Positions 8,539 to 16,906 of a DNA stretch of 45,763 nt are shown here, piece by piece. The translations under genes and the position numbers were made by a program. The stretch lies in NCBI GenBank assembly GCA_945901085.1, contig CAMDJV010000027.1, forward strand, positions 1-45,763, given 5' to 3'. The DNA is from Rhodovarius crocodyli (lineage in GTDB: Bacteria > Pseudomonadota > Alphaproteobacteria > Acetobacterales > Acetobacteraceae). Position 1 is the first letter of the stretch; each line of letters begins with the position of its first letter. Under the pieces are notes generated by a model. It was not told the DNA's origin and ran no database searches. It saw nothing but the letters and a program-made list of their open reading frames with translations.

Positions 8539-9467
8539 TCCTGCTGCACGCCATCCCCTGGGCTGGGGCGCTGGCCGGCTATTGGCTCTTTCCTGAGCAA
8601 TTGCCGCTGCTCTCGGCCATTGCCATCGCCGCGCTCTTCGCCGTCTCGCTCGACCTCATCGTCGGCTATGCCGGGCTGGTCACGCTGGGCCAAGCCGCGT
8701 TTTTTGGCGCGGGCGCCTATACCGCCGGCATCCTCGCACAGCAGGGCTGGGGCGAGCCATTTTCCGGCCTGCTCGCCGCCGCCGCGGTGGCAGCACTGCT
8801 TGGGCTTATCAGCGCGCCCCTGGTGCTAAGGGCCGGCGAATTGGCCGGGCTGATGGTCACGCTGGGCCTGGGCCTCATGCTTTATGAGGCAGCCAACAAG
8901 GCCGCCGCCATCACCGGCGGCGCCGATGGGCTGCAAGGTGTGGAGATGTGGCCGATTTTTGGCCTTTATCGTTTCGACCTTTGGGGCCGCACCGCCTATC
9001 TCTACTCCCTGGCCGTGCTCTTCGTGCTGTTCATGCTGGCGCGGCTGCTGGTCGCCTCGCCCTTTGGCTGGTCGCTGCGCGCCATTCGCGGCAATGCCCG
9101 CCGCGCGCCCGCCCTGGGCGTGCCGGTCAAGGCAAGGCTGACCGCGGCCTATGTCATCGCCGCAGCCTATGCCGGGGTGGCGGGGGGTCTTTTGGCGCAG
9201 ACCACCAGCTTCGCCTCCCTCGATGCGCTCTCCTTCCAGCGCTCGGCCGATGGGTTATTGATGCTGGTGCTGGGCGGGCTGGGCAGCCTTTATGGCGCGC
9301 TGCTGGGGGCGGTGGCCTTCACCGTGGCGCATCACGCGCTCAGCGAGGCCAGCCCGGTCTTTTGGCAATTCTGGCTGGGCATCGCGCTGGTGGCGCTGGC
9401 CCTGGCAGGGCAGGGCGGGCTGCTCGGCCTCGCCCGCGCCGCCATCGCCAGGCTGCGCCGCCGATGA
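8535..9467 (+). CDS. Branched-chain amino-acid-type ABC permease, LivM family
   Basis: A 310-residue polytopic membrane protein that pairs with the LivH-type subunit. The hallmark GYAGLVTLGQAAFFGAGAY occurs near residues 38-56, and the C-terminal GGLGSLYGALLGA loop is typical. The start ATG 8535 overlaps the upstream stop by four bases (ATGA); the next gene again overlaps by four bases. An in-frame upstream start at 8445 would only read through the end of the livH-type gene. Confidence 0.92.
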   Translation: MILLHAIPWAGALAGYWLFPEQLPLLSAIAIAALFAVSLDLIVGYAGLVTLGQAAFFGAGAYTAGILAQQGWGEPFSGLLAAAAVAALLGLISAPLVLRAGELAGLMVTLGLGLMLYEAANKAAAITGGADGLQGVEMWPIFGLYRFDLWGRTAYLYSLAVLFVLFMLARLLVASPFGWSLRAIRGNARRAPALGVPVKARLTAAYVIAAAYAGVAGGLLAQTTSFASLDALSFQRSADGLLMLVLGGLGSLYGALLGAVAFTVAHHALSEASPVFWQFWLGIALVALALAGQGGLLGLARAAIARLRRR

Positions 9468-10225
9468 GCGCTGCGCTGGAAACCCGGGGCCTCACCCGCC
9501 GCTTCGGCGCCTTCGTCGCCGTTGATGCCGTCTCGCTGCGGGTGGAGCCCGGCGCACGGCACGCCCTGATAGGCCCCAATGGCGCGGGCAAAACCACCTT
9601 CGTCAACCTCCTCTCCGGTGCGCTGGCGGCCAGTGCGGGCCAGGTAAGCCTGCTGGGCCGGGATGTCTCGGCCGCGCCACAGCATCTGCGGGTCCGCCTC
9701 GGCCTGGCCCGCACCTTCCAGGTCAATCAACTCTTCGCCGAACTCACCGCCATGCAGGCCACCACCATGGCGCTGGCCGAGAGGGCGGGGCTGGGCGCCA
9801 TCTGGTGGCGGCCGCTATTCGGCATGGCCGGGCTGCGGGCGGAGGCCCAGCAATTGCTCGACACGGTGCGCCTGCCCGATGCCGCCCGCCACCAGCGAAC
9901 CGCCTCGCTGCCCTATGGCCGGCAGCGGCTGCTGGAAATCGCCCTGGCCCTGGCCATGCGCCCGCGCGTGCTGCTGCTCGACGAGCCCGCCGCCGGCGTG
10001 CCCCCCGCCGATAGCCGCGAGGTGCTGGCCGCCGTGGCCGCCCTGCCGCGCGACGTTGCCGTGCTGTTGATCGAACACGACATGGACCTCGTCTTCCGCT
10101 TTGCCGAGCGCATCACCGTGCTCGCCTTCGGCGCCGTGCTGGCCGATGGCGCACCATCCGAGATCGCCCGCAGCCCGGCGGTGCGCGAGGCCTATCTCGG
10201 CAGCACCGAGGTGGCGCATGGCTGA
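9464..10225 (+). CDS. ABC transporter ATPase, LivG type
   Basis: A 253-residue cytoplasmic ATPase. Walker A is GPNGAGKTT (37-45), Walker B is VLLLDEP, and the switch histidine lies in LLIEHDMDLV. The signature motif is degenerate: SLPYGRQR in place of the LivG-typical LSYGEQR. The C-terminal extension of LivG proteins (after DMDLVFRFAERITVLAFG) is present. ATG 9464 overlaps the upstream stop (ATGA). It would form the ATPase heterodimer with the LivF-type product at 10218. Confidence 0.93.
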   Translation: MSAALETRGLTRRFGAFVAVDAVSLRVEPGARHALIGPNGAGKTTFVNLLSGALAASAGQVSLLGRDVSAAPQHLRVRLGLARTFQVNQLFAELTAMQATTMALAERAGLGAIWWRPLFGMAGLRAEAQQLLDTVRLPDAARHQRTASLPYGRQRLLEIALALAMRPRVLLLDEPAAGVPPADSREVLAAVAALPRDVAVLLIEHDMDLVFRFAERITVLAFGAVLADGAPSEIARSPAVREAYLGSTEVAHG

Positions 10226-10928
10226 GCCGCTTCTCAGTATCGACAATCTGCGCGCCGGCTGGGGCGAGGCCATGGTGCTGGACGGCATCAGCCTCACCTT
10301 GGCGGAGGGCCAGGCGCTGGCACTGCTCGGCCGCAATGGCGCGGGCAAGACCACGCTGATCGCAGCCCTGATGGGCGTGGCCCGCCACCGCGCCGGGGTG
10401 ATCCGCCTGGGTGGTACAGCGCTCGAGCGCCTGCCCAGCGAGCGCCGCGCCGCCCTCGGCTTGGGCTGGGTGCCGCAGGAGCGCAATGTCTTCCGCTCGC
10501 TCACGGTGGAGGAAAACCTCACCGCCGTGGCCCGCCCCGGCCGCTGGGATCTGGCGGCGGTCTATGCCCTCTTCCCCCGGCTGCGCGAGCGGCGGGCCAA
10601 TCTCGGCGGCGCATTGTCGGGCGGTGAGCAGCAAATGCTCGCCCTGGCCCGCGCGCTGATGCTCAACCCGCGCCTGCTGTTGCTCGATGAGCCACTGGAG
10701 GGCCTCGCGCCGGTCATTGTCGAGGATCTGCTCGCCGCCATCCGTCGCCTGGTGCGCGATGAGGGCATGGCCGCCATCATCGTCGAGCAGCACGCCCATC
10801 AGGTGCTGCCGATCGCCGACCACGCGGTGATTCTCGATCGCGGCAGCATCATCCATCGCGGCGCCGCTCCGGCGCTGCTGGCCCAACCCGATCTGCTCTC
10901 CCGGCATCTCGGCCTGCAACACCACTAA
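10218..10928 (+). CDS. ABC transporter ATPase, LivF type
   Basis: A 236-residue ATPase. Walker A is GRNGAGKTT (38-46), the signature ALSGGEQQM is canonical, Walker B is LLLLDEP, and VEQHAHQVL carries the switch histidine. ATG 10218 overlaps the preceding gene by eight bases, an arrangement repeated exactly at the second LivF gene (16899). It completes the five-subunit importer that starts at 6494. The MetE-like gene follows after 11 bases and is probably in the same transcript. Confidence 0.93.
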   Translation: MAEPLLSIDNLRAGWGEAMVLDGISLTLAEGQALALLGRNGAGKTTLIAALMGVARHRAGVIRLGGTALERLPSERRAALGLGWVPQERNVFRSLTVEENLTAVARPGRWDLAAVYALFPRLRERRANLGGALSGGEQQMLALARALMLNPRLLLLDEPLEGLAPVIVEDLLAAIRRLVRDEGMAAIIVEQHAHQVLPIADHAVILDRGSIIHRGAAPALLAQPDLLSRHLGLQHH

Positions 10929-10939
10929 GGACGCTTGTC

Positions 10940-12049
10940 ATGCCCCATGGAGTTCCCCCCTTCCGCGCCGATCACGTTGGCAGCCTGCTCCGCCCGGTGG
11001 CGCTGCGTGAGGCCCGCGCCGCCCGCGCCGCCGGCAGCATCGATGCCGCCACCCTGCGCGCGGCCGAAGACACATGGATCGCCCAGGCGATTGCGGAGCA
11101 AAAGGCGATCGGGCTGAAGGCGGTCACCGATGGCGAGTTCCGCCGCGCCTTCTGGCATTTCGACTTCCTGGGCGAATTGGGCGGGGTGGACATGGTCGAG
11201 ACCGACCAGGGCATCCAGTTCAAGGGTGGCCAGACCAAATCCTACACCCTGAAGGTGACGGATAAGATCAAATACCTCCCCCACCCTTTCGTCGCAGATT
11301 ATCGCTTTGTCGCCGAGCATGCCGGGGGGGCTGTGGTGAAGCAGACCATCCCCTCGCCCTCCGTGCTGCATTTCCGCGGCGGGCGGCGGGCGGTGGACCC
11401 GGCCCTCTATCCGGATATGGACGGCTTCTTCCATGACCTGAAGTTCGCCTATCGCGATGCGGTGCAGGATTTCGCCGCCGCCGGCTGCCGCTATCTCCAA
11501 CTCGATGAGGTCAATATCGCCTATCTCTGCGACCCGGAGCAGATCGCCGGCCTCAAGGCGCGGGGCGAGGAGACCGAGGGCCTGCTCGGCCGCTATGCCG
11601 AACTCATCAATGGCGCCATCGATGGCCGGCCTGCCGACATGATGGTGACCATGCATCTTTGCCGCGGCAATTTCCGTTCCATGCACATCGCCTCGGGCGG
11701 GTATGACCCTGTGGCCGAGGTGCTGTTCAACGGCATCAATGTGAATGGCTACTTCATGGAGTATGATGACGAGCGCTCGGGCAGCTTCGCACCCCTGCGC
11801 TTCCTGCCCAAGGGCAAGACGGTGGTGCTGGGCATCGTCACCTCCAAGCGCGGCGAATTGGAGAGCCGTGACGAATTGCTGCGCCGGATTGAGGAGGCGG
11901 CAAAATACGCCCCGCTCGACCAATTGGCGATCAGCCCGCAATGCGGTTTTGCCTCGACCGAGGAGGGCAATCTGCTCACCGTGGAGCAGGAATGGGCCAA
12001 GCTGCAACTATGCGTCGATGTCGCGCGCGAGGTCTGGGGCGCGGTCTGA
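10940..12049 (+). CDS. MetE-core (cobalamin-independent methionine synthase C-terminal) family protein
   Basis: A 369-residue protein with the fold of the catalytic C-terminal half of MetE (YxjG-like). Probable zinc ligands are His239 and Cys241 in MHLCRGN and Cys335 in SPQCGFAS, which match the H-x-C...C arrangement of this superfamily. It lacks the N-terminal MetE half. Members use zinc-activated thiols in methyl or alkyl transfer; besides methionine synthesis, the superfamily includes epoxyalkane:coenzyme M transferase, so the reaction is open. ATG 10940 follows AAGGA. Its place between two ABC importers suggests a role in processing an imported compound rather than core methionine synthesis. 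Confidence 0.82.
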   Translation: MPHGVPPFRADHVGSLLRPVALREARAARAAGSIDAATLRAAEDTWIAQAIAEQKAIGLKAVTDGEFRRAFWHFDFLGELGGVDMVETDQGIQFKGGQTKSYTLKVTDKIKYLPHPFVADYRFVAEHAGGAVVKQTIPSPSVLHFRGGRRAVDPALYPDMDGFFHDLKFAYRDAVQDFAAAGCRYLQLDEVNIAYLCDPEQIAGLKARGEETEGLLGRYAELINGAIDGRPADMMVTMHLCRGNFRSMHIASGGYDPVAEVLFNGINVNGYFMEYDDERSGSFAPLRFLPKGKTVVLGIVTSKRGELESRDELLRRIEEAAKYAPLDQLAISPQCGFASTEEGNLLTVEQEWAKLQLCVDVAREVWGAV

Positions 12050-12061
12050 GCCGAGTATAGC

Positions 12062-12084
12062 GGCCGGGTCCGATAAACCCGGCC
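12062..12084 (+). terminator. Hairpin after the MetE-like gene, possible weak terminator
   Basis: GGCCGGGT, seven bases, ACCCGGCC is a perfect 8-bp stem starting 13 bases after the stop codon. No T tract follows, so termination is uncertain; it may protect the mRNA 3' end instead. Confidence 0.4.
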
Positions 12085-12205
12085 CGCGCCTGAGCGCTGC
12101 AATCGGCGCGCAACACCGATTGCCAAGCACCGCCCTATACCGCAGTCTTCCCATCATCGAGGCGTGAGGAACGCGCCCCGTGTTCAGGGAAGGACGTCAA
12201 GAGCC

Positions 12206-12979
12206 ATGGATGAGCTCTCATCGCGCCAACGCGCCTTGAAGGAGGAGTTCACCCAAGCGCGCGGCTATTGGAGCCCGACCTGGGACCAGGTCCTCGCGCT
12301 CGATCCGAATTTCTTCGAAGCCTATATGAACTTCTCCTCAGTGCCCTGGCGCCATGGCGTGCTCGACCCCAAGGTGCGGGAGTTCATCTACATCGCCATC
12401 GATGCATCAACCACGCATCTGCACGCCGCGGGCACCCGCGTGCATATGAAAAACGCGCTGGGCTACGGCGCGACCCAGCAGGAAATCATGGAGGTGCTGC
12501 AGCTCATCTCCGTGCTCGGCATCCACAGCGTCACCCATGGCGTGCCCATCCTGATGGAGGAGATGACGGCGGCCGGCCGCGGCGGGGAACTCCCCAAGCC
12601 CGGCGATGGTGGCGAGCGCGCGGCCCGGCTGAAGGCCGAGTTCACCGCCGCGCGCGGCTATTGGTCCGCATTATGGGATGATGTGCTCGCCCTCTCGCCC
12701 GATTTTTTCGAGGCCTATATGCGCTTCTCCTCGGTGCCCTGGCAGCATGGCAGGCTGGAGCCCAAGGTGAAGGAATTCATCTACATCGCAATCGACGCCG
12801 CCACCACGCATCTCTATGCCCCCGGCACCCGCATCCATATCCGCAACGCCATCGGCTACGGCGCGACCAGCCAGGAAATCATGGAAGTGCTGGAGCTGAT
12901 CTCCGTGCTGGGCATCCACAGCACCACACATGGCGTGCCGATCTTGCTGGAAGAGCTCAAAGCCGCCGGCAAAACCTGA
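12206..12979 (+). CDS. Tandem carboxymuconolactone-decarboxylase-fold protein
   Basis: A 257-residue protein made of two nearly identical units, residues 11-126 and 142-257, with a period of 131 residues. Each contains FFEAYM, SSVPW, EFIYIAIDA, NA(L/I)GYGAT, QEIMEVL and GIHS-THGVPIL. The fold matches the CMD/AhpD family, usually single-domain proteins of about 100-130 residues. The paired cysteines of AhpD-type peroxidases are absent; the corresponding region reads TTHL(H/Y)A-GTR-H, keeping only histidines. A lactone decarboxylase-like or purely structural role is therefore more likely than peroxidase activity. ATG 12206 lies at the start of the conserved region, with AAGGA upstream; a start 14 codons earlier is possible. 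Confidence 0.85.
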   Translation: MDELSSRQRALKEEFTQARGYWSPTWDQVLALDPNFFEAYMNFSSVPWRHGVLDPKVREFIYIAIDASTTHLHAAGTRVHMKNALGYGATQQEIMEVLQLISVLGIHSVTHGVPILMEEMTAAGRGGELPKPGDGGERAARLKAEFTAARGYWSALWDDVLALSPDFFEAYMRFSSVPWQHGRLEPKVKEFIYIAIDAATTHLYAPGTRIHIRNAIGYGATSQEIMEVLELISVLGIHSTTHGVPILLEELKAAGKT

Positions 12980-13007
12980 AAAACCAGCGTCAAGGGAGGA
13001 AAACACA

Positions 13008-14210
13008 ATGAATATCAGCCGCAGAACCTTAGGCCTCGGCGCCACGGCCCTCAGCCTGCCCGGCCTCGTGCAGGCGCAACCGGCCACCATCAAGTTCGGC
13101 TTCACCGCAGCGCTGACCGGCCCCTTCAACGAGTTTGGCGAGGGCATTAACCGCGGCGCGCAGATCGCGGTGGAAGAATGCAACAAGGCCGGCGGCATCA
13201 ATGGCCGCATGGTGGCCCTCGCTGAGGTGCTGGACGATCAGCTGGTGCCAGACCGCGCGGTGCAGAACCTGCGCCGCATCCTCGACAATCGGGAGATCGT
13301 CGGCCTGATGTGCCCCTCGGGCTCCGGCCCCACCCTCGCCATCGCCGATATGATCCAGGCCGATGGCCGGCCGATCATCAACCCGCAGGCGCAAACCCCC
13401 ACCATCGTCTATCCCAATGGCCTGGATAAGCCGCCACGGCCCAACCTCTTTTCCGTCTCCATCAGCAATACGGTGGAATCGGAAAAACTGGCGGCGGCCT
13501 TGGCGCAATACAGCCGCGTCGGCATCGTCCATGAAAGCACGGGCTATGGCGTCACCGGCGCCGAGTTGGTCCGCCAGGAGCTGGTGAAGCGCAAACCCGG
13601 CATGCGGGTGAGCGTGGAGAGCTACAACCAGCGCGCCCAGGACATGACGGCGCAGCTCGTGCGCGTGCAGCGCGCCAATGCCGAGGCGATGCTGGTGATC
13701 GGCCTGGGTGCTGACTTCGCCGTCATCCGCCGCAATATGAGCCGGCTGAACATGAACCTCGCCCTGTTTGGCGCCGCCGGTGCGGTCACCATGCCCTATA
13801 TCGAAGGTGCGGGTGATCTCGTGGCCGGCACCCGCGCGGTCAACCACGCCGCCTTTGGCCGGCGGCCAATGCATGCGGCAGCGGCGAAATTCGTCGATCT
13901 CTACCGCGCCAAATTCGGTACCGACCGCTGGTATGGCCAGGATGCCGCCAATCCGCTGATCTCGCTCGCCGCCACCGTGGGCAGCGGCTATGACTGCATC
14001 AACCTCCTGATCGACGCCATTCGCCGCGCTGGCTCCACCAATGCCGCCGAGATTGTGCGGGCCCTCGACCAGACCCGCGATTTCGCGGGCGCCACCATCG
14101 AGAAAATCAGCTTCACCCCGCAAAACCATGTGGCGCTGAAGCTGGAGGATCTGGGCACCTATGAGATGCTCAAGCGCGGCGATCGCGTGGTGCTGGAACT
14201 GCGCGACTAA
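13008..14210 (+). CDS. ABC transporter substrate-binding protein, LivJ/LivK type (second system)
   Basis: A 400-residue periplasmic receptor with a Tat-like signal (ISRRTLGLGATALSLPG, ending VQAQ near residue 24). The mature protein begins IKFGFTAALTGPFNEFGEG. ATG 13008 has a strong GGGAGG ribosome-binding site. The LivH-type gene starts on the next base after its stop, so it heads the second importer operon. The CMD-fold gene is 28 bases upstream and may share the transcript. It is clearly diverged from the receptor at 6494, so the two systems probably bind different ligands. Confidence 0.92.
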   Translation: MNISRRTLGLGATALSLPGLVQAQPATIKFGFTAALTGPFNEFGEGINRGAQIAVEECNKAGGINGRMVALAEVLDDQLVPDRAVQNLRRILDNREIVGLMCPSGSGPTLAIADMIQADGRPIINPQAQTPTIVYPNGLDKPPRPNLFSVSISNTVESEKLAAALAQYSRVGIVHESTGYGVTGAELVRQELVKRKPGMRVSVESYNQRAQDMTAQLVRVQRANAEAMLVIGLGADFAVIRRNMSRLNMNLALFGAAGAVTMPYIEGAGDLVAGTRAVNHAAFGRRPMHAAAAKFVDLYRAKFGTDRWYGQDAANPLISLAATVGSGYDCINLLIDAIRRAGSTNAAEIVRALDQTRDFAGATIEKISFTPQNHVALKLEDLGTYEMLKRGDRVVLELRD

Positions 14211-15104
14211 ATGATGGACGACTTCTTCTTCTCCCTGCTGCTGGCCGGCATCAGCGTGGGCGCGGTCTATGCGCTCATCGCCCTCGGCCTGAACCTGACC
14301 TTCTGGACCACGAAGACGATGAATTTCGGCCAGGGCTCGCTGATGATGCTCTGCGCCATGCTCACCGTCTTCCTCTCCAGTCAGGGGCTGGCAATGGCCC
14401 TCGCGGTCATCGGCAGCCTGCTGGTGGTGGCCGCTTTCGGCGTCTTCATCGAGCGCTGGACGGTGCGGCCGGCGCTGCAGGCCAGTGGCGGCAGCATGGG
14501 ATGGGTGGTCTCCACGCTGGGCTTTGGCATTTTCCTCCAGGGCGTGGCGGCGAAGTATTTCGGCTCCCAGGCGGTGGCCTTCCCCGATGTGGTGTTCACC
14601 GCGCAGGATTTCGTCACCGTCTTCGGCCAATATGTCTCGCTGCAATACCTGGTGGTGCTGGCGGTGGCGGTTGCGCTGATTCTGGCGCTGGAGCTTTTCG
14701 TCCGCAAAACCGTCTGGGGCCAGGCGGTGCATGCCGTCTCGCTCGACCCTGAACTGGCGCTGGTGCAGGGCATTCCGGTGCGGCTGCTGGTGCTGGGCTC
14801 CTTCATGCTCTCCTCGGCCCTGGCCGGGGTGGCCGGCGTGCTGATTGCGCAGATCGGCGGCACGGTGGACCCCGCCTTTGGCTTCGATCTGGTGCTGCTG
14901 GGCTTCGTGGCGGCGGTGCTGGGCGGCATGGGCAGTTCCATGGGTGCGCTGGCCGGCGGGCTGCTGGTGGGCATCCTCAGCAAGCTGGTGGGCGGCTATG
15001 TCTCCACCGCGGCCGAGCATGGCATCGCCTTCGCCCTGCTGATGCTGGCCCTGGCGCTGCGCCCGCAGGGGCTGTTTGGCCGCCCGGAGGTAAGCAAGGC
15101 ATGA
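14211..15104 (+). CDS. ABC permease, LivH family (second system)
   Basis: A 297-residue polytopic membrane protein. Family features include the N-terminal segment GISVGAVYALIALGLNLTFW, then MNFGQGSLMML, and the C-terminal GGMGSSMGALAGGLLVG. Two consecutive ATG codons (14211 and 14214) follow directly on the receptor stop, and either could be used. Its stop overlaps the start of the LivM-LivG fusion (ATGA). Confidence 0.92.
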   Translation: MMDDFFFSLLLAGISVGAVYALIALGLNLTFWTTKTMNFGQGSLMMLCAMLTVFLSSQGLAMALAVIGSLLVVAAFGVFIERWTVRPALQASGGSMGWVVSTLGFGIFLQGVAAKYFGSQAVAFPDVVFTAQDFVTVFGQYVSLQYLVVLAVAVALILALELFVRKTVWGQAVHAVSLDPELALVQGIPVRLLVLGSFMLSSALAGVAGVLIAQIGGTVDPAFGFDLVLLGFVAAVLGGMGSSMGALAGGLLVGILSKLVGGYVSTAAEHGIAFALLMLALALRPQGLFGRPEVSKA

Positions 15105-16906
15105 ACCGGCTTCGTGCATTGCTCAGCGCGCTGGTGGCCGATTGGCGGCTGCAGGCGCTGCTGGTTCTGGCGCTGCTGCTGGGCGCGCCGCAGCTCTCAC
15201 CTGGCACGGTGCAGATCGCCAGCTTCGTGCTCATCGCCGCGATCTTCGCCCAGAGCATCAACCTTCTCACCGGCCTGGCCGGGCAGATTTCCCTCGGCCA
15301 TGCCGGCTTTTTCGGCATTGGCGCCTATTGCACCGGCGTGCTGGTCAAGACCCATGGCCTGGATGTCACCATCGGCGTGCCCCTGGCCGTGCTGCTGGCC
15401 GGGGTGGCCGGCTGGCTGCTCTCCTTCCCCGCCAAGCGGGTGCGCGATGTCTATCTGGCGATGATGACGCTGGGCTTCGGCATGGTGTTCTTCGAGGTGG
15501 TGCGCGAGTGGAACAGCGTCACCGGCGGCACCATGGGCCTGCCCGGCGTGCCCTCGGCGGCGCTACGCACCCTCACCATCCTTGGCATCAAGGTGGATGG
15601 CCTGGCCTATTTCCAGCTTCTGCTGCTCATCACCGCCGCCACCATGCTCGCGGTGCGCAACCTCACCCAGTCGCGCATCGGCCGCGCCTTCTATGCCATT
15701 CATATCAGCGAGATCGCGGCTGGCAGCATTGGCATCCCTGCTGGGGCCACAAAGCAATGGGCCTATGCGCTCTCGGGTGGGCTGGCTGGGCTGGCCGGCG
15801 CGCTCTACGCCCATCTGGTGGGCTATTTGGGGCCGGAAAGCTTCGCCCTGCCGCGCTCGATTGAGGTGCTGGTCATCGCCATTGTCGGCGGGCTGGGCAG
15901 CATCGCCGGCCAGGTGCTCAGCGCCACGCTCTTCACCTTCCTGCCCGAGCGGTTGCAGGTCTTCGCCGAATGGCAATTCATCGCCTATGGCCTGATCCTC
16001 ACCTTCTCCCTGATGCTGCTGCCCAAGGGCATTGGCGGCCTGCTGTTTGAAGCACCGCGCTTCATCCGCCCAGGCGCGCGCGCCCGGGCGGGGGCGCTGC
16101 ATGCCGATGCGGCGATGCTCCGCCCGGCCGATCAGGGCGCCGCCCTCGAAGCCGAGCGCATCACCATGCGCTTTGGCGGGCTGGTTGCGGTGGATGACGT
16201 CTCGTTGCGCCTGGAACCGGGGCGCATCACCGCGCTGGTCGGGCCAAATGGCTCGGGCAAGAGCACCTTGGTCAATGTCATCACCGGCATTTACCGCCCC
16301 AGCGCCGGGCAGGTTCGCTTCGCCGGGCGCGACATCACGGGCCTTGCCGACCACCAGGTGGCCGCGGCCGGCGTGGTCCGCACCTTCCAGGACCCCCGGC
16401 TGGTGCCGCATTTCACCGTGCGGGAAAACCTGCTGCTGGGTGCGCATCGCCAATTGCGCCATTCCGGCGTTGCGGCGGTGCTGGCCCTGCCCAGCGCCAC
16501 CGCCGAGGAGGCCAGCCAACTCGCCCTGGTCGAGGCCGTGCTGGCGCTCGCCGATCTCACCGCCGTGGCCGACCGCCCGATTGATACGCTGCCCTATGGC
16601 ACCCGCCGCATGGCCGAGGTGGGCCGCGCGCTGCTCGCCCGGCCGCGGGTCATCCTGCTCGATGAACCCGCCGCCGGCCTCTCGGAGCCCGAGATGGAGC
16701 GCCTCACCCAGTTGATCCGGGATATGAAGGCCATGGGCCTCGCCATCCTGCTCATCGACCATCACATGGATTTCCTGGCCGATCTGGTGGATGACGTGGT
16801 GGTGCTCGATAGCGGCCGCATGATCTATCGCGGTGACATTGCCGGCATGCGCGGCGACGCCCAGGTGATCGCTGCCTATCTGGGAGATGAGGCCGCCCAT
16901 GCTTGA
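15101..16906 (+). CDS. Fused ABC permease-ATPase, LivM-LivG
   Basis: A 601-residue fusion. Residues 1 to about 315 are a LivM-type permease (GLAGQISLGHAGFFGIGAY at 58-76, GGLGSIAGQVL near 263-273). A linker rich in Ala, Arg and Pro (about 320-347) leads into a LivG-type ATPase. Its Walker A is GPNGSGKST (381-389), the degenerate signature is LPYGTRR, Walker B is ILLDEPA and the switch segment is LIDHHMDFL. The reading frame crosses the junction without a stop. Such M-G fusions exist in some Proteobacteria, but here a fused and an unfused system lie 6 kb apart. It would assemble with the LivH-type product and the LivF at 16899. Confidence 0.93.
   Translation: MNRLRALLSALVADWRLQALLVLALLLGAPQLSPGTVQIASFVLIAAIFAQSINLLTGLAGQISLGHAGFFGIGAYCTGVLVKTHGLDVTIGVPLAVLLAGVAGWLLSFPAKRVRDVYLAMMTLGFGMVFFEVVREWNSVTGGTMGLPGVPSAALRTLTILGIKVDGLAYFQLLLLITAATMLAVRNLTQSRIGRAFYAIHISEIAAGSIGIPAGATKQWAYALSGGLAGLAGALYAHLVGYLGPESFALPRSIEVLVIAIVGGLGSIAGQVLSATLFTFLPERLQVFAEWQFIAYGLILTFSLMLLPKGIGGLLFEAPRFIRPGARARAGALHADAAMLRPADQGAALEAERITMRFGGLVAVDDVSLRLEPGRITALVGPNGSGKSTLVNVITGIYRPSAGQVRFAGRDITGLADHQVAAAGVVRTFQDPRLVPHFTVRENLLLGAHRQLRHSGVAAVLALPSATAEEASQLALVEAVLALADLTAVADRPIDTLPYGTRRMAEVGRALLARPRVILLDEPAAGLSEPEMERLTQLIRDMKAMGLAILLIDHHMDFLADLVDDVVVLDSGRMIYRGDIAGMRGDAQVIAAYLGDEAAHA

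Noticed and set aside
13029-15119. A 696-codon antisense frame opposite the second receptor and LivH genes
   Set aside because: It is rich in H, Q, G and R, has no recognisable domain and covers two well-supported overlapping genes; it is a shadow of GC-rich codon bias.
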